From contig CANPXF010000004.1 in assembly GCA_947585745.1 (NCBI GenBank), positions 56,564-120,563 on the forward strand: 64,000 nt of DNA, given 5' to 3'. Below, in pieces: positions 1 to 9,245 of this stretch; position 1 is the first letter of the stretch; each line of letters opens with the position of its first letter. The DNA comes from an uncultured Clostridia bacterium (GTDB lineage: Bacteria > Bacillota > Clostridia > Oscillospirales > Acutalibacteraceae). The notes under the pieces are model-generated. The model was not told the DNA's origin and made no database searches. It saw only the letters and a list, made by a program, of their open reading frames with translations. The position numbers and the translations under genes are program-made.

Positions 1-131
1 AATTCGGTGTGTAAAAAAGTAAAATTTTTGCAAAAAATTTTATTTAATTACTTTTTGTCATTATATTCTCGTTTGGGAGTGATATAGTATAGCCAAAGTG
101 GATAGAAAACCGAAGCTCCGAGGAGGAAAAA

Positions 132-548
132 ATGAAAAAGACAAGAAGATTTACATCATTTTTATCAGCGTTAATTTTAACCTTTTCGTTTGTAACAGCA
201 ATCTGCGCCGTGCCTGCGTCCGCTTTAAAAAAGCAAAAATCACAGGCAACAGAAAAATATACTCTTCCCAAAACTACCGTAAAGCTTAATTCATTCGCAA
301 AGGTCTACGAATTTAAGGTTAAGGGAAAAGCCTCCTACGGCTATGACTGGACTTATAAAATCAATAATAAAAACATAAAGGTGAATTGTAAGTACGATTT
401 TAAGCTTCACCGTTATACCTTTAAAGTTACGGGAAAAAGCTACGGACTTACAAAGCTTACCATTAAATATAAGAAAAACAATGTATGGGAAAAGGTTCCT
501 ATGAAAATATTTGTAGACCCTAAAAAATACATAATGAGGACAAAGTAG
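132..548 (+). CDS. Small secreted protein, possibly chagasin-like (I42) inhibitor fold
   Basis: The 138-residue product starts with a basic n-region and a hydrophobic stretch ending in Ala-Ser-Ala at about residue 31, a standard Sec signal peptide. A GAGGAGG ribosome site lies just upstream of the ATG. The mature part is short, very Lys/Tyr-rich and predicted to be beta-rich. The order ASYGYDW, then YTFKVTGKSYG, then VWEKVP resembles the three conserved loops of chagasin-type cysteine protease inhibitors (NPTTGY, GxG, RPW), but each loop is degenerate. Family assignment is therefore a guess; secretion is well supported. It is followed by a terminator and stands alone. Confidence 0.7.
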   Translation: MKKTRRFTSFLSALILTFSFVTAICAVPASALKKQKSQATEKYTLPKTTVKLNSFAKVYEFKVKGKASYGYDWTYKINNKNIKVNCKYDFKLHRYTFKVTGKSYGLTKLTIKYKKNNVWEKVPMKIFVDPKKYIMRTK

Positions 549-571
549 AACAACAAAAATGAACGACAAAA

Positions 572-622
572 AATCCCTCCAATGGTAAATAAAACTACCA
601 TCGGGGGATGTTTATTTTAATA
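572..622 (+). terminator. Rho-independent terminator after the small secreted gene
   Basis: ATCCCTCCAATGGTA pairs with TACCATCGGGGGAT around an AATAAAAC loop and is followed by TGTTTATTTT. It separates the secreted protein from the ABC transporter genes. Confidence 0.7.
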
Positions 623-669
623 GAATACACAAGAACAGTATGAAAAATCGCATTTAAAAGGAGGTTTAT

Positions 670-1554
670 ATGGAGCTTACATTAAAAAATTTGCAGAAAA
701 GCTTCGGGAAAAAGGAAGTTTTAAAAGGAATTTCTTTCAGTACAGAGGGCGGAAAAGCGTTTGGACTGCTGGGAAGAAACGGAGCGGGAAAAACAACTTC
801 CATAAGAATTATAATGGGAGTATTTTCAGCTGACGGCGGAGAGGTTTTAATTGACGGGAAACCGATTGATTATAACAAGATACAAATCGGTTATCTCCCT
901 GAGGAGAGAGGACTTTATCCGAAAAAGAAAATTATTGACCAGTTGGTTTATTTTGCAAATCTTAAAGGTATGAACTATAAAAGCGCGGTAAAGTCCGTTG
1001 ATTATTGGCTTAGAAGGCTTAATATGACTGAATACAGGGATAAGAGGCTCGATACTCTTTCAAAGGGCAATCAGCAAAAAATCCAGCTTATTACAGCCAT
1101 TGCGCACAACCCTCAGATTATTATTTTAGACGAGCCGTTTTCAGGTCTTGACCCGGTTAACGCGATGATATTAAAGGATGTTGTCAAGGAGCAGATAAAA
1201 AAGGGAAAAATAGTATTATTCTCAAGTCATCAGATGAATTACATAGAAGAATTTTGTGACAAAATTGCTATTCTTAACAACGGTAAAATCGCTTTGCAGG
1301 GCGAGCTTTACGATATTAAAAGAAACTATGTCCGTGATAAGCTTATTGTGCGTTCCGAAAATGCGGACAAAATAGTTGAGGAGCTCGGAGAATGTTGTTC
1401 ATTGACAGAAACGGGGGAAATTAAAATTCAGCTTAACTCTGAAAATGAAAAGCAGAATATGATGAAAACGCTCACGGAAAAATACGATATTGACGAAATT
1501 AAGGTTTTTGAGCCTTCGTTAAATGATATTTTCGTTGAGTACACGAAAAATTAA
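670..1554 (+). CDS. ABC transporter ATP-binding protein, NatA-like
   Basis: This is the 294-residue ATPase of an ABC-2 type exporter. Walker A is GRNGAGKTT at residues 35-43, the signature LSKGNQQ is near residue 135, Walker B IIILDEPFSGLD follows about 20 residues later, and the H-loop lies in SSHQM. The tail after residue 215 resembles the DUF4162 domain seen behind NatA/BcrA-type ATPases. GGAGG sits before the ATG. Its permease starts 19 bases downstream, so the pair forms one operon. Na+ or antimicrobial-peptide export is typical of the family; the substrate here cannot be read from sequence. Confidence 0.93.
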   Translation: MELTLKNLQKSFGKKEVLKGISFSTEGGKAFGLLGRNGAGKTTSIRIIMGVFSADGGEVLIDGKPIDYNKIQIGYLPEERGLYPKKKIIDQLVYFANLKGMNYKSAVKSVDYWLRRLNMTEYRDKRLDTLSKGNQQKIQLITAIAHNPQIIILDEPFSGLDPVNAMILKDVVKEQIKKGKIVLFSSHQMNYIEEFCDKIAILNNGKIALQGELYDIKRNYVRDKLIVRSENADKIVEELGECCSLTETGEIKIQLNSENEKQNMMKTLTEKYDIDEIKVFEPSLNDIFVEYTKN

Positions 1555-1573
1555 AGGTGAGGAGGGAATAAGA

Positions 1574-2812
1574 ATGAACCAGTTTTCAACTATATTAAAA
1601 TTTGAATTAAAAAGTTGCTTCCAGAAAAAGGCGTTTGTCGGAATAACAATATTTCTTGTATTGGTTATAGCGTTTGTGATGTTTTCGCCTCGAGTTTTCG
1701 GAATGTTTTCAGACGATGATACACAAAGCAGTGAGAGTAAGCCCGTAATTCTTGTCGTTGCGGACAGTCCGAAAAACGCGGACTTTTTGAAGAAATACTT
1801 TGCAAAAGCTTTTGTAGATTATGATGTAAAGATTTCAGATAAAAATCTTACTGATGTAAAAAATCAGATTATATCTCAAAAAGCGGAATGCGCGTTCGTT
1901 TTAAAAAGTTTAAGCTCCTATGAGTATTATGTAAATAACCTTTCTCTCTACGACTCAAATACTCAAATTGCCGATGAAGCTTTGGAAAATATTTACCGTA
2001 TGAACGAGATGGAGAAAAACGGAGTTCCTATGGAAAATGTTGAAAAAGTATTTAACACCTCTATAGAACACGATACTAAAGCCTTGGGACAAAATCAGGC
2101 GCAGAATTTTTTCTATACATATATTATGATTTTTGCTCTGTATTTTGTTATAATTATTTACGGTCAGATGGTGGCTACAAATGTCGCAACCGAAAAAAGC
2201 TCAAGAGCTATGGAGCTTCTTATAACAAGCGCGAAGCCTGTAAGTATGATGTTTGGAAAAATCATAGCTTCGTGTCTCGCGGGATTAATTCAATTAGTCG
2301 CCGTTTTCGGCTCCGCTTATCTTTTCTATAACATAAATAAACCGTATTGGACGGGCAATCCGCTTATAGAATCTATCTTTAATATGCCCTTGGAGCTTCT
2401 TGTTTATATGGTTATATTCTTTATTTTGGGCTTCTTTATTTACGCTTTCCTTTACGGGGCTATCGGTTCTACCGTTTCAAAGCTTGAGGATATCAATACT
2501 GCGGTAATGCCTCTTACACTCATATTCGTAATTGCGTTCTTTGTTGTTGTTTATTCTATGACAAACGGCTCGGTAGACAACATTATGATGGTTGTCTGCT
2601 CTTATATTCCGTTTACTTCTCCTGTGGCGATGTTTACCCGAATTGCGATGAGTACCGTACCATTTTACGAAATATTGATTTCAATTGCGATTCTTGTCGC
2701 TTCCGTAATCGGAATAGGTGTGATTTCCGCAAAAATTTACCGCGTCGGCGTTTTGCTCTACGGAACAACCCCGAAAATCGGCTCTTTGCTTAAAGCTATT
2801 AAAAAGGCGTAA
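1574..2812 (+). CDS. ABC transporter permease, NatB-like (ABC-2 family)
   Basis: This 412-residue membrane protein is the partner of the ATPase before it. One transmembrane helix lies near residues 18-40, followed by an extracytoplasmic domain of about 130 residues and then five to six hydrophobic helices from about residue 180 to the end. That is the ABC-2 permease layout of NatB/YhaP proteins. An upstream in-frame ATG exists inside the ATPase gene, but the ATG at 1574 has GGAGGG at the right distance and begins the conserved basic N-terminus, so I chose it. Confidence 0.9.
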   Translation: MNQFSTILKFELKSCFQKKAFVGITIFLVLVIAFVMFSPRVFGMFSDDDTQSSESKPVILVVADSPKNADFLKKYFAKAFVDYDVKISDKNLTDVKNQIISQKAECAFVLKSLSSYEYYVNNLSLYDSNTQIADEALENIYRMNEMEKNGVPMENVEKVFNTSIEHDTKALGQNQAQNFFYTYIMIFALYFVIIIYGQMVATNVATEKSSRAMELLITSAKPVSMMFGKIIASCLAGLIQLVAVFGSAYLFYNINKPYWTGNPLIESIFNMPLELLVYMVIFFILGFFIYAFLYGAIGSTVSKLEDINTAVMPLTLIFVIAFFVVVYSMTNGSVDNIMMVVCSYIPFTSPVAMFTRIAMSTVPFYEILISIAILVASVIGIGVISAKIYRVGVLLYGTTPKIGSLLKAIKKA

Positions 2813-2838
2813 TTCAATCATTAAAATTCAAATAACGG

Positions 2839-2878
2839 AAATTCCCTCTATGGTATTAACCATAAAGGGAATTTTTTT
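2839..2878 (+). terminator. Terminator after the NatAB-like operon
   Basis: A hairpin with arms ATTCCCTCTATGGT and ACCATAAAGGGAAT is followed by TTTTTT. It lies between convergent operons and may act in both directions. Confidence 0.85.
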
Positions 2879-2916
2879 AGGGAACAAAAATATAAAAATT
2901 GAATAATCGTTTTTAT

Positions 2917-4401
2917 TTAAAGATTTGTATATCCCATTAGGTCTTCGTCAACCTCGCGCGCGGCATCTCTGCCCTCGCGTATCGCCCATACCACGAGCGA
3001 CTGACCTCTGCGCATATCTCCTGCCGTAAAAATATTTTCAACGTTCGTTTTATGGGAATTTTGGGGCGTTTCCACGTTGGTACGCGCGTTGGTTTTGACC
3101 TTGAATGCGTCTGTTACATAGTTTTCACTTCCGAGGAAACCTGCGGCGATTAAAACAAGCTCCGCTTTTACGCTGTATTCGGAGCCTTTGACCTCCGTCA
3201 TCACCATTCTGCCCGTTTTTTTGTCCTTTTCAGGCTTAAGCTTTACGAGAACAACGCTTGTCAGTTTGCCGTTTTTATCCTTGACAAATTCTTTAACTGT
3301 GGTCTGATACACTCTCGGGTCCTTGCCGTAAACCTCAATCGCCTCTTCCTGACCGTAATCGGTTTTGGATACTCTCGGGTATTCGGGCCACGGGTTATCA
3401 TCGGTTCTTTCATCGGGGAGCTTTGGCATCATTTCAAGCTGTGTAACGGATTTCGCTTTGTGCCTTACACACGTTCCGACGCAGTCGTTTCCTGTGTCGC
3501 CTCCTCCGATAACGATAACATTTTTATTCTTTGCAGAAATATATGTACCGTCTTTCAAGCCGTTGTCGAGGAGGGATTTTGTAGTTGATTTCAGAAAGTC
3601 TACCGCAAAGTAAATACCCTCGGAATCTCTGCCCTCGGCCTTAATGTCCCTTGGGTTTGACGCTCCGCAGGCGAGTATAACTCTGTCAAATTCTTTCATA
3701 ATTTCATCGGCGGTAATGTCTTTTCCCACATTTACTCCCGTCTTGAATTCGACGCCTTCCTCCTTCATAATTTGAACCTTTCGGTCAATTACGCTTTTTT
3801 CAAGCTTCATATTCGGTATTCCGTACATCAGAAGTCCGCCTACACGGTCGCTTCTCTCAAATACGGTTACGCTGTGACCGCGTCTGTTTAGCATATCGGC
3901 GGCGGAAAGCCCCGACGGTCCAGAGCCGATAACGGCAATTTTCTTGCCCGTTCTCACTTTTGGCGGGTCTGCTTTAGCATAGCCTGCGAGATAAGCGTTT
4001 TCAATAATGCTGTACTCGTTTGCTCTTACGGTTACCGCGTCGCCGTTAGCCGAGCAGGTGCAGGCTTTTTCGCACAAAGCGGGACAAACCCTTGATGTAA
4101 ATTCGGGAAAGCTGTTTGTCAGCTTTAATCTGTGGTATGCCTGTTCCCACGCGTCTTTATAAAGAAGGTCGTTCCACTCCGGGATAAGGTTGTTGAGCGG
4201 ACAGCCCGAGTACATAGAGCCTATCATCATTCCCGATTGACAAAACGGCACTCCGCATTCCATACAGCGTGAGGCTTGTTTTTTCTGTTCATCGTGAGAC
4301 AGAGGAGTGTGAAATTCGTTGTAGTTTTTAATCCGTTCTTTTACAGACGAAGCTTTCGCGTCCTCGCGGTTGAACTCCAAAAATCCTGTCGGTTTTCCCA
4401 T
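2917..4401 (-). CDS. gltD: Glutamate synthase [NADPH] small subunit
   Basis: The 494-residue beta subunit feeds electrons from NAD(P)H through FAD and Fe-S clusters to the large subunit, which makes glutamate from glutamine and 2-oxoglutarate. N-terminal cysteine clusters (CMECGVPFC, then CPALCEKACTC) match the 4Fe-4S ligands. VIGSGPSGLSAA near residue 157 is the FAD Rossmann motif and VIGGGDTGNDC near residue 297 the NADPH one. Length is usual for the family. It starts 12 bases after the gltB stop with AGGAGG in the gap, so the two are co-transcribed and probably translationally coupled. Confidence 0.97.
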   Translation of the reverse strand: MGKPTGFLEFNREDAKASSVKERIKNYNEFHTPLSHDEQKKQASRCMECGVPFCQSGMMIGSMYSGCPLNNLIPEWNDLLYKDAWEQAYHRLKLTNSFPEFTSRVCPALCEKACTCSANGDAVTVRANEYSIIENAYLAGYAKADPPKVRTGKKIAVIGSGPSGLSAADMLNRRGHSVTVFERSDRVGGLLMYGIPNMKLEKSVIDRKVQIMKEEGVEFKTGVNVGKDITADEIMKEFDRVILACGASNPRDIKAEGRDSEGIYFAVDFLKSTTKSLLDNGLKDGTYISAKNKNVIVIGGGDTGNDCVGTCVRHKAKSVTQLEMMPKLPDERTDDNPWPEYPRVSKTDYGQEEAIEVYGKDPRVYQTTVKEFVKDKNGKLTSVVLVKLKPEKDKKTGRMVMTEVKGSEYSVKAELVLIAAGFLGSENYVTDAFKVKTNARTNVETPQNSHKTNVENIFTAGDMRRGQSLVVWAIREGRDAAREVDEDLMGYTNL

Positions 4402-4413
4402 TTTAACTCCTCC

Positions 4414-7400
4414 TTATTTATTATTGATTATCTGATAAAAGGCTTCGATTTTCGCTTGCTCGCGGTCAAGGCCTTTTTCTTCGTTTTCGGCAATTGCAGA
4501 CATCATTCTCTTGTAGTCGTGAGGAATAATACGCTTGAATTTCGGAAGATATTCGTCAAAATCGTCTAAAATACGTTTAGCCTTTTGAGAGCCTGTCGCT
4601 TTGAAATGCTCCTCAATTAAGCTTTTCAGCTCGGCGATTTCGTATTTTTCACTGACCTCGGAGAAATAAACAAGCTCCTTGTTGAGCCTTGTGTATAAAT
4701 CCCTGTCCTCGTCTAAAACGTACGCTACTCCGCCCGACATTCCCGCGGCAAAATTTTTGCCCGTTGAGCCGAGTATCACAACCTTACCGCCTGTCATATA
4801 TTCACAGCCGTGGTCGCCGACACCCTCGACAACCGCCGTAGCGCCTGAATTACGCACGCAGAAACGTTCGCCCGCTACTCCGTTTATAAACGCTTTACCG
4901 CTTGTAGCTCCATAGAGCGCTACGTTGCCGATAATGATGTTTTCCTCGGCTTTAAACTTTGAGTTTTTCGGAGGATAGACTACAAGCTTACCGCCCGAAA
5001 GTCCCTTTCCAAAGTAGTCGTTGCTGTCGCCTGTAAGTTCAAGAGTCAGACCGCTCGGAATAAATGCGCCGAAGCTTTGACCTCCCGAGCCGTTGCACAC
5101 AATTTTGTAGGTGTCCTCGCTTAAAGAGGTACCGAAATTCTTTGTGATTTCCGAACCCGTTCTCGTTCCGAGCGAGCGGTCCGTGTTTTTAACGTCAATG
5201 GTAATTTTCTTTGGCTTTTTGCTTTTAAATGCCACGGAAAGTTGCTTAATCAAATTTTCATCGGGGGTTTCTTTAAGCTTAAAGTCGAAAGTATTTTTGT
5301 TATTATACTCAATTTTCTCATTTTCCTCTGAATAGAGAATTTTGCTCAAATCAACCTTCTTTTCCCGTTGTGAAAGATTATCCTTAACCTTTAAAAGGTC
5401 GTTTCTGCCGACTAACTCGTCAAGCGTTCTAACGCCTAATTTGGACATATATTCTCTGAGCTCGTTTGCGACAAAAAGCATAAAGTTAACTACATATTCA
5501 GGCTTGCCCATAAAGCGTTTTCTAAGCTCCGGATTTTGTGTCGCAACGCCGAACGGACAGGTGTCGAGATTACAAACTCTCATCATCGCGCAACCGAGAG
5601 TTACGAGCGGAGCCGTTGCAAATCCAAACTCCTCCGCGCCGAGAATAGCCGCGACAGCGACGTCTCTGCCCGTCATAAGCTTACCGTCGGTTTCGATTAC
5701 AACCTTGTTTCTAAGGTCGTTTGAAATAAGGGTCTGATGCGCTTCCGCAAGACCTAATTCCCACGGAAGACCCGCATTGTATATCGAATTTCTCGGAGCG
5801 GCGCCTGTACCGCCGTCATATCCCGAAATAAGAATTACTCCCGCGCCCGCCTTTGCAACGCCCGCGGCAACCGTGCCTACTCCCGCTTCCGAAACGAGCT
5901 TTACCGAAATTCTCGCGTTGTCGTTGGCGTTCTTTAAATCATATATAAGCTGTGCTAAATCCTCGATTGAATAAATGTCGTGGTGAGGGGGAGGGGATAT
6001 AAGCGATACTCCCGGTGTGGAGTGACGCGTCTTTGCAATCCACGGATAAACCTTTTGTCCGGGAAGATGACCTCCCTCGCCGGGCTTTGCGCCCTGAGCC
6101 ATTTTAATTTGAATTTCATCAGCGGAATTGAGGTATTCGGATGTGACGCCGAACCTGCCCGACGCAACCTGCTTAATCGCCGAACAGCGGTTGTTTTTCT
6201 TTCCCTTTGTAGCGAGCCTTTCTTCGCTTTCGCCGCCCTCGCCTGAATTGGATTTTCCGTGTAGTCTGTTCATAGCTATTGCCAGAGCCTCGTGGGCCTC
6301 CTGCGAGATTGAGCCGTAGGACATAGCTCCCGTCTTAAAACGTCTGACAATGCTTTCAGCGCTTTCCACCTCATCGAGAGGAATCGGTTTTTCAGCGTAA
6401 TTAAAGTCTAAAAGTCCTCTGATATTTACTGTATCGAGTTCTTCTTCAATATGTTTAGAATACTGCTTGTATAAATCGTAGTTGTTTGTTCTTGTCGCGG
6501 TCTGAAGAAGATGAATAGTCTTTGGATTATACAGGTGTTCTTCCTTACCACTGCGGAATTTGTGGCTTCCGCGCGAGGAAAGCTCGGTCGTGTTGGTAAG
6601 TCCGAGAGGGTCAAAAGCGGCAGTGTGCAGATTTTCCACATTGTCCTCAATATCCTTGATATTTATTCCGCCGATTCTTGTGACGGTATTTGTAAAGTAT
6701 TCGTTTACAAGCTCCTCGCTTAAACCTACCGCCTCGAAAATCTGCGAGCCTTGATAGGATTGAATGGTGGAAATTCCCATTTTTGAGGCAATTTTAACTA
6801 TGCCGTGAAGAACGGCGTCGTTGTAGTCGTTTACGGCGGCGTAGTAGTCTTTGTCAAGTAAATCATCGTGAATAAGCTCGTGGATAGTTTCCTGCGCCAA
6901 ATACGGGTTAATCGCGCTTGCGCCGTAGCCCAAGAGAGTTGCGAAGTGATGTACCTCTCTCGGCTCTCCGCTCTCCAAAATCATAGCTAAAGATGTGCGC
7001 TTTTTTGTTACGACAAGGTGCTGATGAAGCGCGGAAACCGCGAGCAGTGAGGGGATAGCGAGGTGGTTTTCGTCAACGCCTCTGTCGGATAAAATAAGTA
7101 TATTCGCGCCGTCGCCGAGCGCCTTATCCGCCTCGATAAATAATCTTTTTATCGCCTTTGAGAGCCTTGTGTTTTTATAATACAGCATCGGAATTACTGC
7201 AACCTTAAAGCCGGGAATTTGCATATTCTTCAGCTTTAAAATATCTGTTGAGGTCAGAATGGGGTTATGTACCTTTATAACCTTGCAGTTTTCGGGCTTT
7301 TCTTCGAGAATGTTTCCATCCTCTCCTATGTAGATAGTTGTAGAGGTTACTATTTCTTCTCTGATTGCGTCAATCGGAGGATTTGTAACCTGCGCGAACA

Positions 7401-8931
7401 TCTGCTTGAAATAATTGAACAGCGGTTGAGGCTCCTTTGAAAGAACCGCTAAAGGACTGTCCGTTCCCATAGCCGAGATTGACTCGCTTCCGTTTTGGGC
7501 CATCGGAAGAATAGATGTCATAACGTCCTCATAGGTGTAGCCGAAGGCCTTTTGCAGTCTTTTTCTTTCGTCGCGGTGGTGTTCCTCAACTTTAGCGTTT
7601 GGAATTTTAAGGTTTTTAAGCTGTACAAGGTTTGTGTCAAGCCACTCGCCGTAAGGTTGTTTTGACGCGTAATATTCCTTTATTTCATCGTCGTCGATAA
7701 GCCGTCCCTTAACCGTATCTACGAGCAACATTTTACCCGGGCGGAGCCTTTCCTTGACCACAATTTTTTCATCGGGAATTACAAGCGCTCCGACCTCGGA
7801 AGAAAGTATAAGATTTCCGTCGTCGGTAATATAATATCTCGAAGGTCTGAGTCCGTTTCTGTCAAGTACAGCGCCCATAATATCTCCGTCGGAAAAGAGA
7901 ATGGACGCGGGGCCGTCCCACGGCTCCATCATTGTCGCGTAATATTGGTAAAAATCTCTTTTTTTACGGCTCATTGTGTTGTTGTTATCCCACGGCTCGG
8001 GAATTGTAATCATAACCGCAAGCGGTAAATCCATACCGCTCATCACGAGAAATTCGAGGGTGTTATCCAACATAGCGGAGTCCGAACCCTCTGCGTTGAC
8101 AACTGGAATAACCTTGTCCAAATCGCCTTTAAGATGTTCGGAGCGCATAGTTTCCTCGCGCGCGAGCATTTTATCGGCGTTTCCGCGGATTGTATTGATT
8201 TCTCCGTTATGCACAATCATTCTGTTCGGGTGCGCCTTTTGCCAGCTGGGGAATGTGTTTGTTGAAAAACGCGAGTGAACCAGTGCGATAGCCGACTCAA
8301 AGTCGGGACTTTGCAAATCCGTAAAGAAAAGTCTTAAATCTCCGACTAAGAACATACCTTTATATACTATAGTCCTGCTCGAGAGCGATACGACGTAGGT
8401 GTCCTCGTTACTCTGTTCAAATATACGTCTTGCGACATAAAGCCTGCGGTCAAAGTCAAGTCCTCTTGCCGATGACTGCGGGCGTTTAATAAAGCATTGC
8501 TGAATATTCGGCATACAGTCGAGCGCGCGTTTTCCGATTACCGAGTTGTTTGAGGGAACGTCTCTCCAGCCTAAAATTGTAAGACCTTCCTTTTGCGCGA
8601 TAATCTCGAACATTTTTTTAGCCTGATTTCTGGCAAGCTCGTTTTGAGGGAAAAAGAACATTCCTACAGCGTAGTCGCGTTCTCTCGGGAGCTCTATTCC
8701 AAGCTTTTCAGCCTCTTTTTTAAAAAATTTATGTGAAATTTGGAGGAGTATACCGACTCCGTCTCCTGTTTTTCCTTCTGCGTCCTTTCCAGCGCGGTGC
8801 TCCAGGGTTTCTACAATCGTAAGAGCGTTGCTGACCGTGTCGTGGGATTTTATTCCCTTTATATTGACAACGGCTCCTATTCCGCAGTTATCGTGTTCAA
8901 ATTCGGGGGAGTACAAGCCTTTAGTCTGCAT
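4414..8931 (-). CDS. gltB: Glutamate synthase large subunit
   Basis: This 1505-residue alpha subunit of bacterial GOGAT carries all usual parts in order: a class II glutamine amidotransferase domain whose catalytic cysteine opens CGIGAVVN at residue 16, a central domain, the FMN-binding TIM barrel (GGEGGES, PGEGGHLPG, GYDGGTGAAP), the 3Fe-4S cysteines in CNLDTCPFG, and a C-terminal GxGxG beta-helix. The residues before the cysteine would be the cleaved propeptide. I chose the ATG at 8931 because GGAAG lies seven bases upstream; a longer in-frame start six codons earlier lacks a site. It leads the gltBD operon, divergent from glnN. Confidence 0.97.
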   Translation of the reverse strand: MQTKGLYSPEFEHDNCGIGAVVNIKGIKSHDTVSNALTIVETLEHRAGKDAEGKTGDGVGILLQISHKFFKKEAEKLGIELPRERDYAVGMFFFPQNELARNQAKKMFEIIAQKEGLTILGWRDVPSNNSVIGKRALDCMPNIQQCFIKRPQSSARGLDFDRRLYVARRIFEQSNEDTYVVSLSSRTIVYKGMFLVGDLRLFFTDLQSPDFESAIALVHSRFSTNTFPSWQKAHPNRMIVHNGEINTIRGNADKMLAREETMRSEHLKGDLDKVIPVVNAEGSDSAMLDNTLEFLVMSGMDLPLAVMITIPEPWDNNNTMSRKKRDFYQYYATMMEPWDGPASILFSDGDIMGAVLDRNGLRPSRYYITDDGNLILSSEVGALVIPDEKIVVKERLRPGKMLLVDTVKGRLIDDDEIKEYYASKQPYGEWLDTNLVQLKNLKIPNAKVEEHHRDERKRLQKAFGYTYEDVMTSILPMAQNGSESISAMGTDSPLAVLSKEPQPLFNYFKQMFAQVTNPPIDAIREEIVTSTTIYIGEDGNILEEKPENCKVIKVHNPILTSTDILKLKNMQIPGFKVAVIPMLYYKNTRLSKAIKRLFIEADKALGDGANILILSDRGVDENHLAIPSLLAVSALHQHLVVTKKRTSLAMILESGEPREVHHFATLLGYGASAINPYLAQETIHELIHDDLLDKDYYAAVNDYNDAVLHGIVKIASKMGISTIQSYQGSQIFEAVGLSEELVNEYFTNTVTRIGGINIKDIEDNVENLHTAAFDPLGLTNTTELSSRGSHKFRSGKEEHLYNPKTIHLLQTATRTNNYDLYKQYSKHIEEELDTVNIRGLLDFNYAEKPIPLDEVESAESIVRRFKTGAMSYGSISQEAHEALAIAMNRLHGKSNSGEGGESEERLATKGKKNNRCSAIKQVASGRFGVTSEYLNSADEIQIKMAQGAKPGEGGHLPGQKVYPWIAKTRHSTPGVSLISPPPHHDIYSIEDLAQLIYDLKNANDNARISVKLVSEAGVGTVAAGVAKAGAGVILISGYDGGTGAAPRNSIYNAGLPWELGLAEAHQTLISNDLRNKVVIETDGKLMTGRDVAVAAILGAEEFGFATAPLVTLGCAMMRVCNLDTCPFGVATQNPELRKRFMGKPEYVVNFMLFVANELREYMSKLGVRTLDELVGRNDLLKVKDNLSQREKKVDLSKILYSEENEKIEYNNKNTFDFKLKETPDENLIKQLSVAFKSKKPKKITIDVKNTDRSLGTRTGSEITKNFGTSLSEDTYKIVCNGSGGQSFGAFIPSGLTLELTGDSNDYFGKGLSGGKLVVYPPKNSKFKAEENIIIGNVALYGATSGKAFINGVAGERFCVRNSGATAVVEGVGDHGCEYMTGGKVVILGSTGKNFAAGMSGGVAYVLDEDRDLYTRLNKELVYFSEVSEKYEIAELKSLIEEHFKATGSQKAKRILDDFDEYLPKFKRIIPHDYKRMMSAIAENEEKGLDREQAKIEAFYQIINNK

Positions 8932-8981
8932 TGTATATCTTCCTTTCAAAATCCCCTTTAGCGGGTTAATAATACATTAGT

Positions 8982-9011
8982 ATTATACAGGCATGAGTGT
9001 AAGTTTGTCAA
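8982..9011 (-). promoter_or_regulatory. gltB promoter
   Basis: On the minus strand TTGACA (9006-9011) and TATAAT (8982-8987) are separated by 18 bases. The predicted transcript start is about 45 bases before the gltB ATG. Confidence 0.8.
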
Positions 9012-9124
9012 TAGAAAATTGCAACATTATAAAAATAAATTTCAAAAATTCCCGAAAATAAGCTTATTTAAAGCTGATTTTAAAAATAAATTGCAAGAAA
9101 AAATAAAAAACTTTCAAAAATCTA
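9012..9124. other. AT-rich spacer between divergent gltB and glnN promoters
   Basis: The gltB-glnN gap holds two back-to-back promoters. This central stretch is very A/T-rich, with runs such as AAAAATAAAAAACTT, and no coding potential. It could hold regulator sites or curved DNA; I recognise no known operator. Confidence 0.4.
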
Positions 9125-9153
9125 TTGACAAAATTTTATTTCGGTAATATAAT
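9125..9153 (+). promoter_or_regulatory. glnN promoter
   Basis: Consensus TTGACA at 9125-9130, a 17-base spacer, and consensus TATAAT at 9148-9153. Transcription should begin near 9160, directly in front of the leader hairpin. Confidence 0.85.
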
Positions 9154-9165
9154 GGCATTGTTGAA

Positions 9166-9212
9166 ACAGCAAAGGCGCTGTAAGCTGAGGAGCTTACGGC
9201 GCCCTTTTGCTT
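9166..9212 (+). promoter_or_regulatory. glnN leader: hexaloop hairpin overlapping a terminator (ANTAR-like attenuator candidate)
   Basis: ACAGC (9166-9170) and GCTGT (9177-9181) close a six-base loop AAAGGC, which has A at loop position 1 and G at position 4. The 3' half of this hairpin is also the 5' arm of a 13-bp terminator stem, 9174-9186 pairing with 9191-9203, followed by CTTTTGCTTT. The two structures exclude each other. This is how ANTAR-protein antitermination leaders are built. Only one hexaloop hairpin is visible, whereas the known class has two, so the assignment is tentative. The terminator itself is clear. Confidence 0.6.
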
Positions 9213-9245
9213 TATAATCAATATTTATGAAATGGAGAGATTATT

